A stretch of DNA of 64,000 nt from Thereva unica (GCA_949987705.1 OX465283.1:48646953-48710952); one strand, 5' to 3'; positions 33,460-45,065 are shown, numbered from the stretch's first letter. The notes: generated by a model not told the origin, from the letters alone. Made by a program: numbers and translations.

Positions 33460-33970
33460 AGTCTACTTGTGTTGTCCATCTATTCATTTTCACAGCTAAC
33501 CAATTTTCAAGGGAAAGTATTTCCGTACATAAAATTAAAAGGTAATAGCTTTCAACGTTCAAATTCTTATGGTCAAAGGGTCACATACATATATGATATG
33601 TTAATGCAAAAACATTCTAATGACTTAAATATCCTTTTATTTTTTAGTCAAAATTCTCGAGTCAAACCATAGTTTTTTGCCTCTAAACTCTGGTTAATTA
33701 AGAGTTAAACTCGGCCTAAAAATGCGTCATTTTACACTTAAATTTTGTCAATTTTCCTGGACCCCCTGCCTTACTAGGGGGTATTCCATACATCCCAGAC
33801 CCCCGGTGTTTTAACCCCCCCCCCCCCCCCGGAATTTTTTCCTGGGTACGGCCTTGAATTAACTGGCGCAGTGGATTATTTTAAGAACAAAGTACAAAAA
33901 CTCCAATTACTTGTGATAATCGGCCATTCCTTTTTCTGAATCGTACGCATTTTCACTCGATCGTCATAAC

Positions 33971-35082
33971 TAGGGAATCCAATCTTGCGAACGCGAGATC
34001 CCGCACCATTTTTGAGGGATCAGTAATGCGGGACTAGACATGCGGTATTCGCGGGTTTTGGGGTGTTATAAGAACCGGGACTTAATAGAGAAATACTAAC
34101 AATATTGCAATGCATTGAAACTAGGTTGAACTGCTCGCGTGCGACTATTCTTGCCGATCGGAAGCGATTACAGTTGCATGGCTGCACTTCTTCTGAACTA
34201 CTTGACATTTTGCCAAAGCCTCGTGACAAAAACTAACACCGATTGATCCAAAATCAGTGTATGGCTAAAAAGTTCATTTTAATTGCAAACTGTCTGTGCT
34301 CGTGATTATTGTGAAACCAGTTTGAATTTGGGATTGCAAATCAGTCGACTCGTGTGCGGAGGGCATTACACTCCACAAAATTTAAATTCGTTAGTTGAAG
34401 ATATCTGTCTACTAAGCAATACAGCAATAACACAAAATCATCTAAGTATATTTATGTGCGTGTATCCGAACGTGATCAATTACTGAGTTTCCATGCAGAG
34501 TTTACCTTGGGTTAACTCAGAGTAAGCGTCCATGGAAATGCGGGTTGGGTAAAGTTTCGTTAAATCCGAGAAAACTCCATGTCTCCAACGAGACACGTCG
34601 GATTAAGCCGGGTTTTGCATATGTGTTTGTTTAAGTGTAAGTCTAAATGTAAAGTTACCCTACGCCTACGACAGGGGATTCTCCACGTGCATTGCTGTGT
34701 TTCCATGAATCGAGGTAGAGTTTTCGTTAAGTAAACAGAAACCTTTTTCCCTCAAGTTAACTCGATGCTGTTTCCATGACGGCTCTGGGCGAAAGTGACA
34801 GATAAATAATATTACACTGCGTCGCCGTTGGTATATGTGCAGTAAAGGATACTCCATCACACATATGCCAAGTTCGGCTGAACCTCTATTTCCATGGGCT
34901 TGACTGTAGTTTGTTATGCTCTTATTTCATATAATACTTCATGAATTCATGAACATAATTATTTAGAACAAAATCTATGTATTTTTTATGTAGTCCCGCA
35001 AATCCCGCGGAACCGCCGGATTATTGACCTCGATGCCGCGGGATTGCGGGATTGAGATTTTGATGCGGGATTGGATTCCCTA
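33971..35082. mobile_element. Non-autonomous hAT element, 1112 bp, perfect 8-bp TSD
   Basis: The ends are TAGGGAATCCAATC and its inverse GATTGGATTCCCTA. The flanks GTCATAAC (33963-33970) and GTCATAAC (35083-35090) are identical, so the insertion is comparatively recent. Subterminal regions carry repeated GCGGGAT/ATCCCGC words on both sides, the usual transposase-binding pattern of hAT ends. The middle (34485-34905) holds five TTTCCATG or CATGGAAA words and has no coding signature. Confidence 0.9.
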
Positions 35083-35414
35083 GTCATAACTACCTGTACC
35101 ATCTCAAGGATCGTTTCTTATACAGGGAAGTGATCTTGCACCTTTCCACCTCGCCCCTTACAATTATGCCTCCTCCTTCTTAAAAATCCCGCTGTTTCTC
35201 GCGGCTATCTTTACGTCTTAAGTCTGAGCTGAGCTAGCATTTGTAAGGTACCAGTGAACGCAGAATTCCTCTACCTCTACCTATGACAGTAAAACGTATG
35301 GTTTTATCCTTCCAACTTTAGGAGTTATGAGTTGTCAAAGTCCAACTTTTGAGATTTTTTTAACAAAAATGTCAACTTCACCTACCTCTTTCGCCAAAAA
35401 ATAATTCTCCCACT

Positions 35415-36500
35415 CCATTATAATTCTCAAACTACGAAAATTTGGTTTTCTGCAAGCCCTTCTAGTATGGTGGATCCCGCAGGCCGCAGTGTTCACCATA
35501 TGGGTTACCCCCTCATTCCTTAATAATAATGGTGGATCCAAATCTGCAACCATAAAAGCCTCATGTGGTGTCCCTCAAGGCAGTCATCTTGGTCCTCTAC
35601 TGTTTATTCTATCAATTTATGACATTGTTCACTTGCTAAGACATTGTAGAATCTTGATTTACGCTGACAACATCAAATTGTACCGTCATATTAAGAGTTT
35701 TGAGGATTGCAAGCTTTTGCAAGTCGACCTTGACACCTTTCACTCTTAGTGTGTTAACAACAACCTGGTTTTAAATACTAGTAAATTCGAAGCCATGACA
35801 TTTAGTAGGGCACGTAGTGTTTTAATTTACAACTACACCTTTCTTAATGAGGGTGTCCCTCGTGTAAATTTTGTTAAAGATCTCGGGATGGAGCTGGATT
35901 TTTCCGCTCATATTAACTATATTTCCTCCAAGGGTAGTTTAGTCCTGGTTTTTATTAAAAGGTGGTCCAAGGAGTTTAACAACCCGTTGATCACTTCCAT
36001 CATATGAATACGTCTTAAGTTACTGAACTTAAGCACTCCCCACAAGCGTCGTGAGTGGCCGATGTTGTCTTCGTTTACCAGCCCCTCAATGGAAGGGTTG
36101 ACTCAGGTTTTCTAAGGCGTCGTGCGTGGTTCAGAGAGAACAGTTATAATTCGACAGGGCCACCTCTCTTACACATCAACTCCTCTAACACTAATTACGG
36201 TAAATTTGAACCCTTTAATTGAATGTTCATTAATGTGAACAAAAATATTTACCTTTTTAGCGTGACCATAAGTAAGAATGTCCTCAAAAAGAGTTTTTTT
36301 TAACCTCGCGTTATAGCTTATGTCCTGTGCTGCACGCTTCTTTGTGTATTCTTTTATATTTTTGTGTTGTTTTATATATTTTGCTTGCTTTAGTTGAGCC
36401 TCATTTCAGTGCTTGCTTGTGCTGAGTTGGTGAATTTTTCTTGGCCCAGCTGAGAAGTTCATCTTCTGCGTTAGAAGGGTTTACTCTATTATTATTATTA
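35415..36500 (+). pseudogene. CR1/Jockey-type LINE 3' end with ATT tail
   Basis: The frame pieces are IILKLRKFGFLQ (about 35420), a decayed stretch, ASCGVPQGSHLGPLLF (motif B, 35557-35604), LIYADNIKLYR (motif C; the second catalytic Asp of YADD is Asn), NNNLVLNTSKFEAMTFSR-like thumb, VNFVKDLGMELDFSAHI, and after a shift VADVVFVYQPLNGRVDSGFL and NYGKFEPFN near 36050-36210. The coding part ends at about 36300. The 3' UTR runs to an ATTATTATTATT tail (36489-36500), a typical CR1/Jockey tail. Stops, shifts and the YADN change make it inactive. Confidence 0.82.
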
Positions 36501-37130
36501 CAACACAAATTCCGCCCTTATTGTGTGATTTAATTCATTGAAAGAAGACAACAGATTACTGGGATTAAGGAAAAAAGTCTTGTTTTAATTGATTGAAATT
36601 TTTCCTTTCATGATATAATTCACATGTCATCATACTTTTTCCTGTCTCTGGTTTAATAAATTGTAAATAATTCTCATCTTTTATCAATCAGCAATCATGT
36701 GGTCGTTTGCCGTTTTCATAATCGCCATGGTCGTCATCCTTCAATCTCCTTTTTGTGGCTAGTCGTGACTTTTGTATTCGGGTATATTCACCCAATATTC
36801 GGGTATATTCTATTATTGAATTTTTTATTATTAAAAAAACGAAAAAATACTCTTAGTTTTCCTGAATTTTTGTCAAGTTTTACTAGTGAATTATTCTTAC
36901 CATTGTCTCGACACAATACGTTGAAATGGGTCAAAACTGTAAAGTATCTATCGAAAGCTCTCTCGTTAGAAACTTGCAGGTAGAAGGAGAAAACTTGCCG
37001 GTTATTGGTTTGAGTCAAAATTTCTACTTGGGAACATTTTGCACTATATTGGGGACAAATTATTATATTCCCAAATAATTTAATTTGAAGTTAGCTGTCA
37101 AATAAAAATAATGCCGCTGCTGCTGCTTTA
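36501..37130. other. AT-rich spacer
   Basis: Between the LINE tail and the next MITE I see no gene. A 94-codon plus frame at 36699 has no recognisable domain. ATTCGGGTATATTC is repeated twice in tandem near 36775-36810. Confidence 0.5.
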
Positions 37131-37134
37131 CTTA

Positions 37135-37445
37135 GACCTGATTTACACGACATGTTTTTTGATGCATAAACCACAAGTTTTTGGAATGGTTAACTGAGAG
37201 ACGGATTGCCTTCTCGAATTTACCACTCACAGCAGACATTTTCTTGATTTTCTTTTCTCACTTTTTTCGTCATAGTACATAACACAGAAAAAACATGCTG
37301 TTAAAAAATGTGGTAATCACAACAATGTGTCAGTTTTAAGCACGTTAAAAACTTCATCTTATAAACCTACAGCGGTGGGCACGCACGTATCACAAAAAAT
37401 AATTCTTGACACGGCAGAGTAAAAACGTGTCGTGTAAATCAGGTC
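37135..37445. mobile_element. PIF/Harbinger-type MITE, 311 bp, TSD TTA
   Basis: The left end GACCTGATTTACACGACATG and reverse-complemented right end GACCTGATTTACACGACACG match over about 25 bp. The flanks are TTA at 37132-37134 and 37446-37448. The ends resemble other Harbinger termini with a TTTACACG core, including the element at 55552. No coding capacity. Confidence 0.88.
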
Positions 37446-37639
37446 TTAGAACTGATTCATCAGGTATAATTCTGCTTTTGTCGCTGCTCAAAAAGTTGGA
37501 TCTGATACGGCCTTACTCGAAAAATTGTAAGAATGGGAGTAAAAACAAATGCTCGTGCAAGGAGAACCCTGGCAAAAGAGACTGTACACCAGGCGCGGAT
37601 TCAAGGGAGGGGTCACGGGGGTCATGACCCCCCCCCCCA

Positions 37640-39640
37640 AAGCTCGAACTATGCAATAATAGTTGAGATGGGAGAAACCAAAAGCTGCTGATACGCTTCT
37701 GCTACTTGTCGAACATCTTGAATGTCTCAACTGATCAACGTCTCGGTCCAACATGTCTGGAGAAAGCATTTCATTAAATTCGGTAACAATTACTACGTTT
37801 ATAAGCGGAGTTTTCCTCCGGATGGAAGTTTCGATCCGGAGTGAAACACCGCTTATAAACCGGGAGTGAAAATCCAGAACTTGGATTTTCGCTCCCGAAG
37901 AAAAAGCTGGAGTGAAACTTCGATCCCGGTTTATGTTGTGCTTATAAACGCTGACTGGGAGTGAGAATTTTTTCGAGGGGGGAAAACTTTGTAAAGAAGA
38001 AGCTGGGTGTTTTATTTTGCTGCAATAGTTTTTTTTCTTTGTTTATTGATATTTTTAAATACATTAAATTAAACATTGGGTTTATATTTGTCTTTGCTAT
38101 GATTTTGAATTTGAGCTGGGAGCTGTCATCTCAGACCAGAAAATATTTTGGATTTACACTCCCATTGCTTATAAACGCATCGGGAGTTTTACTTTGGATT
38201 GAAGATGCGGGAGTGAAACTCCGCTTATAAACGTAGTAAATGTTGTCCAATAAAGGAATGAAGATTCTTCTTCTGTAGTTTGATTTTTTGACGATAAACA
38301 ACCCGTGCTTCTTTGAATTCCTCATCCAATTGTGCAGCGAGATGTTGGGCTTCAGTAAATAACCGTCGAAAACCAGAATCTTCATCACATCTTTTGGTCA
38401 GCAAGGCTATCTTTGATCATATCCGTTGGTTTTTTTAAATCGAATGAAGACGTTTGGAGTATTCGGCTCAAAGGTAAAGTTGTACCGGATACGTACGAAA
38501 AGTAAAAGTTTATTATGTTATTAATGACTATGATAAAAAATCAAATAGTACGAATATTATACACGCCTAGAACGTCATTTAACCAAGCAGATGAAATCGG
38601 AAACTCTAGGCTGAAAAGTACAAGACGAAGATTTGCCGCAGCAGATGCAGTTTTCGCGTCCTCCCACACCGAAATCTCATTAAGTGCGTCACACTTTTTT
38701 ATTAATTGTTCACCCTAAAACTGCATGAGCCCAACGTGATTTTCTATCCAACTAGTAAAGTTGGTTTCGACCACTCTAGCAAAGTCCTTAAGTGATTTGC
38801 CACCAAGATGTTTTTTAAAAACGTTTGCAAAACCGTTAGCCAAAGCCAAAACTGCTCTCATTGTTCCTGAAGCATTGCGACAATTTGAAACTTTGGAAGA
38901 TTTTAATAAAGAATTGTTAACAAAAAATTACTGCAAGAGCAACGTCTTGCGTGAATGGCTACTTTCGTCAAGTCCTGACATACCCCTTTCAAATCAGACG
39001 CCATTAGCGAGCAACTATCTGTTCTAATTCCAACCAAATATTTTAGGTCCAAGTCGAATTTCTCACACAGATCGATGACGATATCCTCGGAACGAATTGC
39101 TTGGTATGCATCGCAAAATGTGATGAAATTCTCTGATTGCTCTGTTGCAGTAGTAGTAGTAGGATAAGCTAAGGTGTTTTGTATAAGAATTGTCGTTCGT
39201 CTCATCAAATACAACTGCGCAAAACTTTGCCGCTCTAACTCCTTTCAGAATAGCTTACTGAATTTCGTCTCTGCAGGCTTCCATAAGTTGATTTTGGGTG
39301 GTTTTACTGATATATGTCGCGATTGAACCTGCGGTTTCCAAATGATGCTGAAGAGTAAAGCCACCAAATTCAACGAAGAGTGCCCTGAAGTTCCTATCAT
39401 TTGCCACCAGAATATCTACTTTTCCGTCAGTGTCACGATTATAGAGAAGTTCATTATCCCTACATAATAACATCGATCTCGGCTTTCTTTTACTTGTGAG
39501 TGCCGTTGTACACACAGATGCTGGGTTATGAAAAGTCTGAAGGAAACCTTTTTCAGCTTCTATCACCCTCTGATGATATTGGTTAAATCGTCGAATGCTT
39601 TCAGTGTTTCGCTTTCTTGGTTTCCTTTTAAAGGCCCTTG
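37640..39640 (-). pseudogene. hAT transposase (ZMYM1/DUF4371-like group), broken
   Basis: Read downward from 39640: TESIRRFNQYHQRVIEAEKG, DILVANDRNFRALFVEFGGF, HHLETAGSIATYISKTTQNQ, then after a stop near 39255 ILKGVRAAKFCAVVFDETND (DUF4371-type core with the first catalytic Asp in V-F-D-E-T), a shifted middle, MRAVLALANGFANVFKKHLG (about 38850) and CDALNEISVWEDAKTAS. After the MITE at 37791-38238 it resumes with MLSPDMLDRDVDQLRHS near 37760. The N-terminal zinc finger and the C-terminal TAERxFS dimerisation block are absent. It resembles transposases often misnamed zinc finger MYM-type protein 1-like. Many stops; dead. Confidence 0.78.
37791..38238. mobile_element. MITE nested in the hAT, 448 bp, with repeated GCTTATAAACG
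   Basis: TACTACGTTTATAAGCGGAG at the left (perfect inverted repeat 37791-37813 with 38216-38238, 23 bp). Flanks are AAT on both sides (37788-37790 and 38239-38241), consistent with a 3-bp TSD. Inside, GCTTATAAAC followed by GGGAGTG-like words recur several times in both orientations, so subterminal repeats are extensive. It splits the hAT transposase between the IYYVYKRSF and MLSPDMLD blocks. Confidence 0.85.
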
Positions 39641-40347
39641 GAGACGCTAAAACATGGTACGAGTAAACATGGTACGACCAAAAACCCGCAAACGGTAAGA
39701 CATGTGCTAAGACCGATTTACTTGAACACCGCTCTCTTGTCAAAATATTTCAAGTTAATCTGTCATTCAGTTGTCAACTGGTAAATTGAAACATTTCGTG
39801 TACAAGTAAATTTGGTCAAACAAGTCCGCAAATGGTAGGACATGGTATCATCAACACGAAACTCCGCCCACGAGCATCGACGGAAATCAAACCAGTTTTG
39901 ATTTTAGTCGGACCGTTGGTCGGACCAAAAAACTGGTACGCGTACCGGCCCGTACACGGCTAAAATCACCTCGAACATGGTCCCTGTACAATGTTTATGG
40001 GCCGTCCACACTATGCGGACTTGAATCCCACGCGCTTATCGCTATACGGCCTCAGCCAAAAGCGCGCATGAGCTTTAAATCGTGAGCAAATTGAGAAAAC
40101 AAATCAATTTTCATATGAAAGGCCGTACGCGTTTCTGAAAAGCCCGTATTGTGTGGACGTAAAATGTACCTTTTTAAGCACAGCCTTTTGTCCGTGCCGT
40201 TGGGCCGTGCTGCCTTTGCCATTAAAAATATCACAAAAAAGCCATTAAACTCTATATGAAAAAAAGAGGCAAAAGCGCGTATGACCTAAGACCGCGTAGT
40301 GTGGACGCACCATTACTCGTACCATGTTTTAGCGTCTCCAAGGGCCT
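39632..40347. mobile_element. PIF/Harbinger-type MITE nested in the hAT, TSD TAA
   Basis: AGGCCCTTGGAGACGCTAAA starts a 35-bp perfect inverted repeat (39632-39666 with 40313-40347). Flanks are TAA at 39629-39631 and 40348-40350. The right TIR is interrupted by another MITE (39998-40312); with that removed the inverted repeat extends to about 43 bp. It sits at the 5' edge of the hAT transposase. Confidence 0.93.
39998..40312. mobile_element. PIF/Harbinger-type MITE nested in a MITE, 315 bp, TSD TTA
   Basis: TGGGCCGTCCACACTATGCG at the left and, reverse-complemented, TGGTGCGTCCACACTACGCG at the right. Flanks TTA (39995-39997) and TTA (40313-40315). Excision of the element plus one TTA restores the inner part of the host MITE's right inverted repeat (CAATGTTTACTCGTACCATG), which proves the order of insertion. 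Confidence 0.93.
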
Positions 40348-40401
40348 TAATTCCGTGACCCCCCCCCAAAACAAAATTCTAGATCCGCGCCTGCTGTACA
40401 C

Positions 40402-41964
40402 TGAATATTATTTCACATAACATCATCTCCCTTCGCCAAGAACTGTTTCTGGATTCGCCCATAAGTAATGCCTGGGGCTCCGGGCTCTTACTCTATTACC
40501 TTTCCTTGCTGAATATACAAAATAATTCCAAACTTTATGGTAACCTCACTTTTGTAGCAACAATGTTCTTTCATTTTTTATAATTTTTTGTCGGTTGGTA
40601 AATGTTAAAATATAGTCCATAAATATTCCGTAAAACCTACGTGGAATTCAATGGAAGTAATTACATGGAGGTCAGTACACTCTACCGTACCTGCTTCCGC
40701 CTGAAGTCAAAATACTGTCACGCAGCGTTTATTATTATGGGACGACACTTTGTGATCTTCAAAATGAATTTTTTTGTTGGATTTCATGAGTGAAGAGTGC
40801 TGAGGTGGGTTGCCTAGGCCGTTTCTAATATGCTGATCACTTTATTTCTTCATCACCAAATATCCTATGATAATAGAATTTTTCAACATACCCTGAAGGA
40901 ATACGTTCATATCCGCTAGTTGGGAAACCACCATAATCTGCAAGGTTAAATTTACCGAAAACCCTTTGTAGGTTGAATAAGTATCGAAATATAGATCGAC
41001 GGATAGATGTCTAGTAATGTAAAAAATAATACAACAAAAACGTAATGTTTGTAGAACGTCAATCAATTTCTTCCAGCAAGGAAAAAACACACACATACAC
41101 AATTGAGTCATTTCTTTCATTCAATGGAAATCCCCACTAATGCTGTGCCCCATTGCAATGCCTTGGAGAAAAAGGAAATACATAAATTTATATCTCGTAA
41201 AACAATTCTCACTTTCAAGCACCATTTGCCAAGGAATAAACTCTGCATAAGGCAGAAAGGATTTTGCTGGAAGAAAATCTCGTATATTTCCTTCGATTTT
41301 TTTTTTCTTCAGCGTAAAAGGATAAAAATAGAAACGTAAAATATCTTAGTTTGTTGCATTTTTGTAAACGACGACAAAGGAAAATATATAATGGCTGAAA
41401 CACAAACAGGTACTGGGGTATGGTTAACAATACCCGTAGTGACGCGGCTTTGGATATGCATATACAAAGATAAAAAAAAATAAAACGCATTGCAAGGAAA
41501 TCCGCCTTTACATATTTTTTTCTAGCTGTAAGATAAATTTTCTTGCTGTCTATGCAAAAACTAAGAAGGAAAATTCCACAAAAAAATTATATAAATAAAT
41601 GGAAATAGTAAGGCGGAAAACAAGTTTGTATTCGCATGCACGGGTTTCACTTAATGCAAATCGAAATATCCTTTTTTATCAGAAGAAAAGGAGTTTATGC
41701 AAATAACAAGATGCAGAAAATATCTTGCTTTGGCTTCCTTAATTTATGAAATATATTTTGAGTAAGAGACTGCTCAGAATTGCTCCTTTTTTCAATCCAA
41801 GGGTGAATTAAATGAAAGTGTAATATCCTTTAATGCTCAATGGAAAAATTAAGTGTTTTTAAATTGTTTTTAACAAAGTGAAGAAAAATTGGCGTACTCT
41901 CTTAATTATTCTTTCTTGCTGTGCAATAATATTAATTTTTAATGGCTTTTGTGTTGTTTTTAAA
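40402..41964. other. Region without recognised genes
   Basis: Short frames only, for example 92 codons on the minus strand at 40842-41120 and 91 codons at 41215-41490, both hydrophobic or low complexity and without a domain I recognise. AT-rich throughout. Confidence 0.5.
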
Positions 41965-42575
41965 AAAGTTTTTTTTTCATGTGGCAGTGCTAAGCTCAGG
42001 AGTCACCCTTTGTACTACCAGTCCGTCATGTCATTTGTCATGTCATGGTGCAATGTCTAGCGGTAAGCTTAGTACGAGGAAAGGGTTTTGGGGGATGGGA
42101 ATAGGTTAAGGATTATAAAGGTACGGGGGGGTATTGAATAAGGTAGTGATGAACTTTGCGTTTGAACTCTTGGATGTTATAGGAGCTCGGAAATACTGAC
42201 TGCGAGAGATTATTCCACAGTCGAGTTGTTCTATTTACAAATGAATTCATATCTTGTCTTGTAGAGTGCGTGGAATGGGGAGTTGCAGGGGAAGGGAATG
42301 AGACGAGTGGGCTAATCTGGTGTTGCGGATATAAGATTGCCGTGAAGGCAGAAGAGCGTTTAACTCGGAGGAACAGTCACTATAATAGTAGCGATAAAAT
42401 TGTGTCAGTGCTGCTACATTCCTACGGTGGCTTAAGGGGTCGATGGTGGAGCAAGCGGTGTCGTCATCAATTAATTAAAGGGCCCTTTTTTGGACCTTAT
42501 CTAACCATGTCAAGGTGGTTATTGGAGCGCCGCCCCAAACGAGGGAGTTATATTCGAGGTAAATAATATTAATCC
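41965..42575 (-). mobile_element. Jockey-like LINE 3' end with 3' UTR and poly-A
   Basis: Read downward from 42575: IIYLEYNSLVWGGAPITTLT, WLDKVQKRALKLIDDDTACS, IDPLSHRRNVAALTQFYRYY, ELNALLPSR, VNRTTRLWNNLSQSVFPSSY and KRKVHHYLIQYPPVPL in slightly shifting frames, the C-terminal part of the same family as 26602-27210. The 3' UTR follows and ends GTACAAAGGGTGACTCC, then GAGCTTAGCACTGCCACATG and a run of A (plus-strand T run, 41969-41977). 5'-truncated at about 42575. Its tail matches that of the SINE at 33 kb. Confidence 0.85.
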
Positions 42576-42587
42576 ATTCATCTACAT

Positions 42588-42604
42588 ACAGGGCCGGCTT
42601 TAGG
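42588..42604 (+). mobile_element. Orphan hAT-like terminus CAGGGCCGGCTTTAGG
   Basis: CAGGGCCGGCTTTAGG directly follows the truncated LINE end. It resembles many hAT termini, but no inverted partner CCTAAAGCCGGCCCTG was found in the window. Confidence 0.35.
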
Positions 42605-44762
42605 TATGAGATATTTTTATTCGTCCTTAACTTTTTAGACATTTCTTTTAGGTAAATTACCTATATTATTATGCACAAATTATACAATAACCCGAGTAAA
42701 AATAAAATATGGCCTTACAATGGGCGAACACTAGTCGCTTGGGGGCACATGGGCTCAGGACGGCCAAACTTGACCAAAAGATTTAAATGGCCAAAAACTT
42801 GGCTGTTCACGTACCAAAAACTTGGGGTACGACGTCAAATTTTAACCAAAAAAATCATTTTCGTTATGTGGGTACTTCCATGAAAATGTGGACATGATAT
42901 AAGAAAAATTTGATATTACTTTTATACTTTTAACTATGTCTAAAATCATTGGGATGTCAAAATATCATTTAATTTACAGACACAATGGTACGCTACAAAT
43001 GGCCTACACATCATCAGAAGTAGAAACCATCGGTATCAAAGAAAGACGCTCTTATTACCAAGAAATATATGGATCAGATAGTAGTTCTAGTAGTAACAAT
43101 AATTTACATTTATCTATTTAAAACCACAATAACTGGCAAGCAAATTTTGTTAGGAGGATATAAATAATTATTACTTTGTGAATTCATTTTAATTTTTTGT
43201 AAAAACCCTAAAGGGCTCCTAATATAAGTATGAAAATCGATAGTAACGCGAGTTACCTTTTCTTTGTAACGCAAGTTACCATATAATTTATCGATTATTT
43301 TAATAAGTAAAATGTAACAGCTTTTGTTTCTATTAAAACACCTTACTGGTATATTTCTGCTTTTATTTTTACCTCATGTAAAGTAATCTACCCACAAATT
43401 TCATAGAAATTTCCGAAATAAATTTACCCTCTGAACTGGCTGTCCAAAAACGGTAACGCGAGTTACTGAGACAATTTATTATTAAATTAAATAAATATTA
43501 TATTTCTACTAATTTTTTTAATTTATCTCATGTTCTAGACATTATTCTACGTCCATAAAAAATAAAATTAGATTAATTAATGTAAACACTGCAAATTAAA
43601 AGCTTCATGAAAGTATATAAAATTTTCTGCATGTAACGCGAGTTACCATGGAATTACCCATGTATGGATTATTATACTTAAAGACTATCGATGCACGAGA
43701 CGAGAGAAACAAGCTCGCCAGTTGGCGGTTTGTTTTTCTGAAAATGCGTGGTGCGAGTGTTTTGCTCTGTGATTTCTATTCTAGTAGGAATTTTGTTATT
43801 TAACCTGTCGAACAAGACTAGATGCTCAACTAGCAATTTGCTATTGCGGGCGTCGCAACCTTTATCGGCTTGTTATCGCGATCCAATTGTTTTAGAAGGC
43901 ATACAACGAGGCTGTCTGCTGCTGACTCCGATGGTTACACCTGTGGCTCAGCTGGCTTCGAAAAAAAATAAATGGTCGTCCGTCAATACACTGTTTCAGC
44001 CTTCTTTAATACTGTTACTATGAAATTTCCAAAGATGAATTGGTTATTCTTGAGGTTTGCGACTCATAAGGTGCTTGGGTCACTTTTAGTAAAAAAAAAA
44101 TTATATACATGTATTTCGTGTGAACTACTATAAAGATATGTTGGATATTGGTAATCCGACATTAAAAGTTGATAAAGAAAACTTTTCTATTGGCTACAAG
44201 CAGTGTAAGGTAATTGAAGGCTTAACTAAACTAATTTTTATGAAAAGACTTAAAGGTATTCAATAGAAGACTTGGACATTCACCACGGACACAAACCCCA
44301 TTGCATTCCCCAGACCGCACCAGGCAAGGCGGTGGAGCAGGGATGCCAGGAGGTCATAGCTCTACTATTTCCGAATTCGTGCAGGTCATTTAAGCTCCTA
44401 TGAGACCGCAGCAGGCAGTGTATAAGTTGTGGTTTTGGCTTTTTTGCTTCTTCCATTACTGGGATTTGTGTTTCCGTAGTACAAACTCCAACTCTGCCTC
44501 TGTCTGTATTACCAGAATAATTAAGGCATTTATTTATTTTGCACGCTACCAAATCTATAAAGCGTGTGACTAAAAGGTGTTTTAATGGGAAATGTATTAA
44601 CGCAGGTCCAAAACGAAACTCTTCATCGTGTAGTTTGAGAACTTGATCTTCAATGCTACCACTACTAGATTTCCATCAAGAAGACTATCACTTCCTCCAC
44701 AATTATTTTCTTAAGCACTGAATCTAGAGTCTCTTTTTTGGCCAGTCATCAAGGTAAAGAAG
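42605..44762. other. Region without recognised genes; contains repeated palindromic 14-mers
   Basis: Frames at 42936-43121 and 43748-44023 (plus) and 44280-44552 (minus) show no domain I recognise. The cluster of GTAACGCGAGTTAC motifs at 43243-43646 is listed separately. Otherwise AT-rich. Confidence 0.5.
43243..43646. repeat. Four dispersed copies of an imperfect palindrome GTAACGCGAGTTAC
   Basis: Exact GTAACGCGAGTTAC at 43243, 43453 and 43633 and one variant GTAACGCAAGTTAC at 43266. GTAAC and GTTAC pair around GCGA. The surrounding DNA is AT-rich and otherwise not repeated, so the words stand out. Possible protein-binding sites or remnants of a satellite. Confidence 0.8.
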
Positions 44763-45065
44763 GATGATTTCAAAACATAGGTGCTGGTGTTCCTTAGGGT
44801 TCGATTCTATCACCTTTTCTTTTTCTAAACGTTAGAAACGGTCTACATTCCACTACTTCGCCGATGACTTTGCGTTACTCCTACAACTTCGACAATAGAA
44901 GACAAGCATGTGCAGGTCAGGCCTTGTTTTTTAAGCTACGAGCTCATATCCAACTCTATTAATAGTGATATAGAAATTATTTTTAATAGGGGGCGTGGAG
45001 TTCAACATCTCTAATAAAACCAGCACTAACCCTTTTTCTATCTCTGTGGAAGGCGTGACCGAATT
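44763..45065 (+). pseudogene. Jockey-type LINE RT fragment (motifs B and C)
   Basis: AGVPxGSILSPFLFL (motif B, 44778-44820, with a TAG in the glutamine position) and, after a frameshift, TSPMTL / FADDFALLL (motif C with both Asp, about 44858-44885), then a GRGVEFNISN thumb-like block. About 100 residues of reverse transcriptase, heavily decayed. It ends at a C-rich tract. Confidence 0.65.

Larger units (their letters stand above)
31804..33856 (+). mobile_element. hAT transposon derivative with TSD, 2053 bp
   Basis: The ends are CAAGGCCGTACCCAGG (31804) and CCTGGGTACGGCCTTG (to 33856), a perfect 16-bp inverted repeat followed on both sides by a C-run and GGAAATTTT-like sequence. The flanks AATTAAGT (31796-31803) and AATTAACT (33857-33864) match at 7 of 8 bases, as expected of an old hAT TSD. 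It contains a TATA-type promoter, the C-terminal dimerisation domain of the transposase and a nested SINE. The catalytic domain is missing, so it is non-autonomous. Confidence 0.88.
37590..40393 (-). mobile_element. hAT transposon, 2804 bp, perfect 8-bp TSD, host of nested MITEs
   Basis: The ends are CAGGCGCGGAT (37590) and ATCCGCGCCTG (to 40393), followed inward on both sides by a C/G run with GTGACCCCC or GGGGTCACGG. The flanks CTGTACAC (37582-37589) and CTGTACAC (40394-40401) are identical. Transposase pieces lie on the minus strand. Three other elements are inside it (37791-38238, 39632-40347 and, within the latter, 39998-40312). Removing them leaves about 1.6 kb. Confidence 0.93.
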
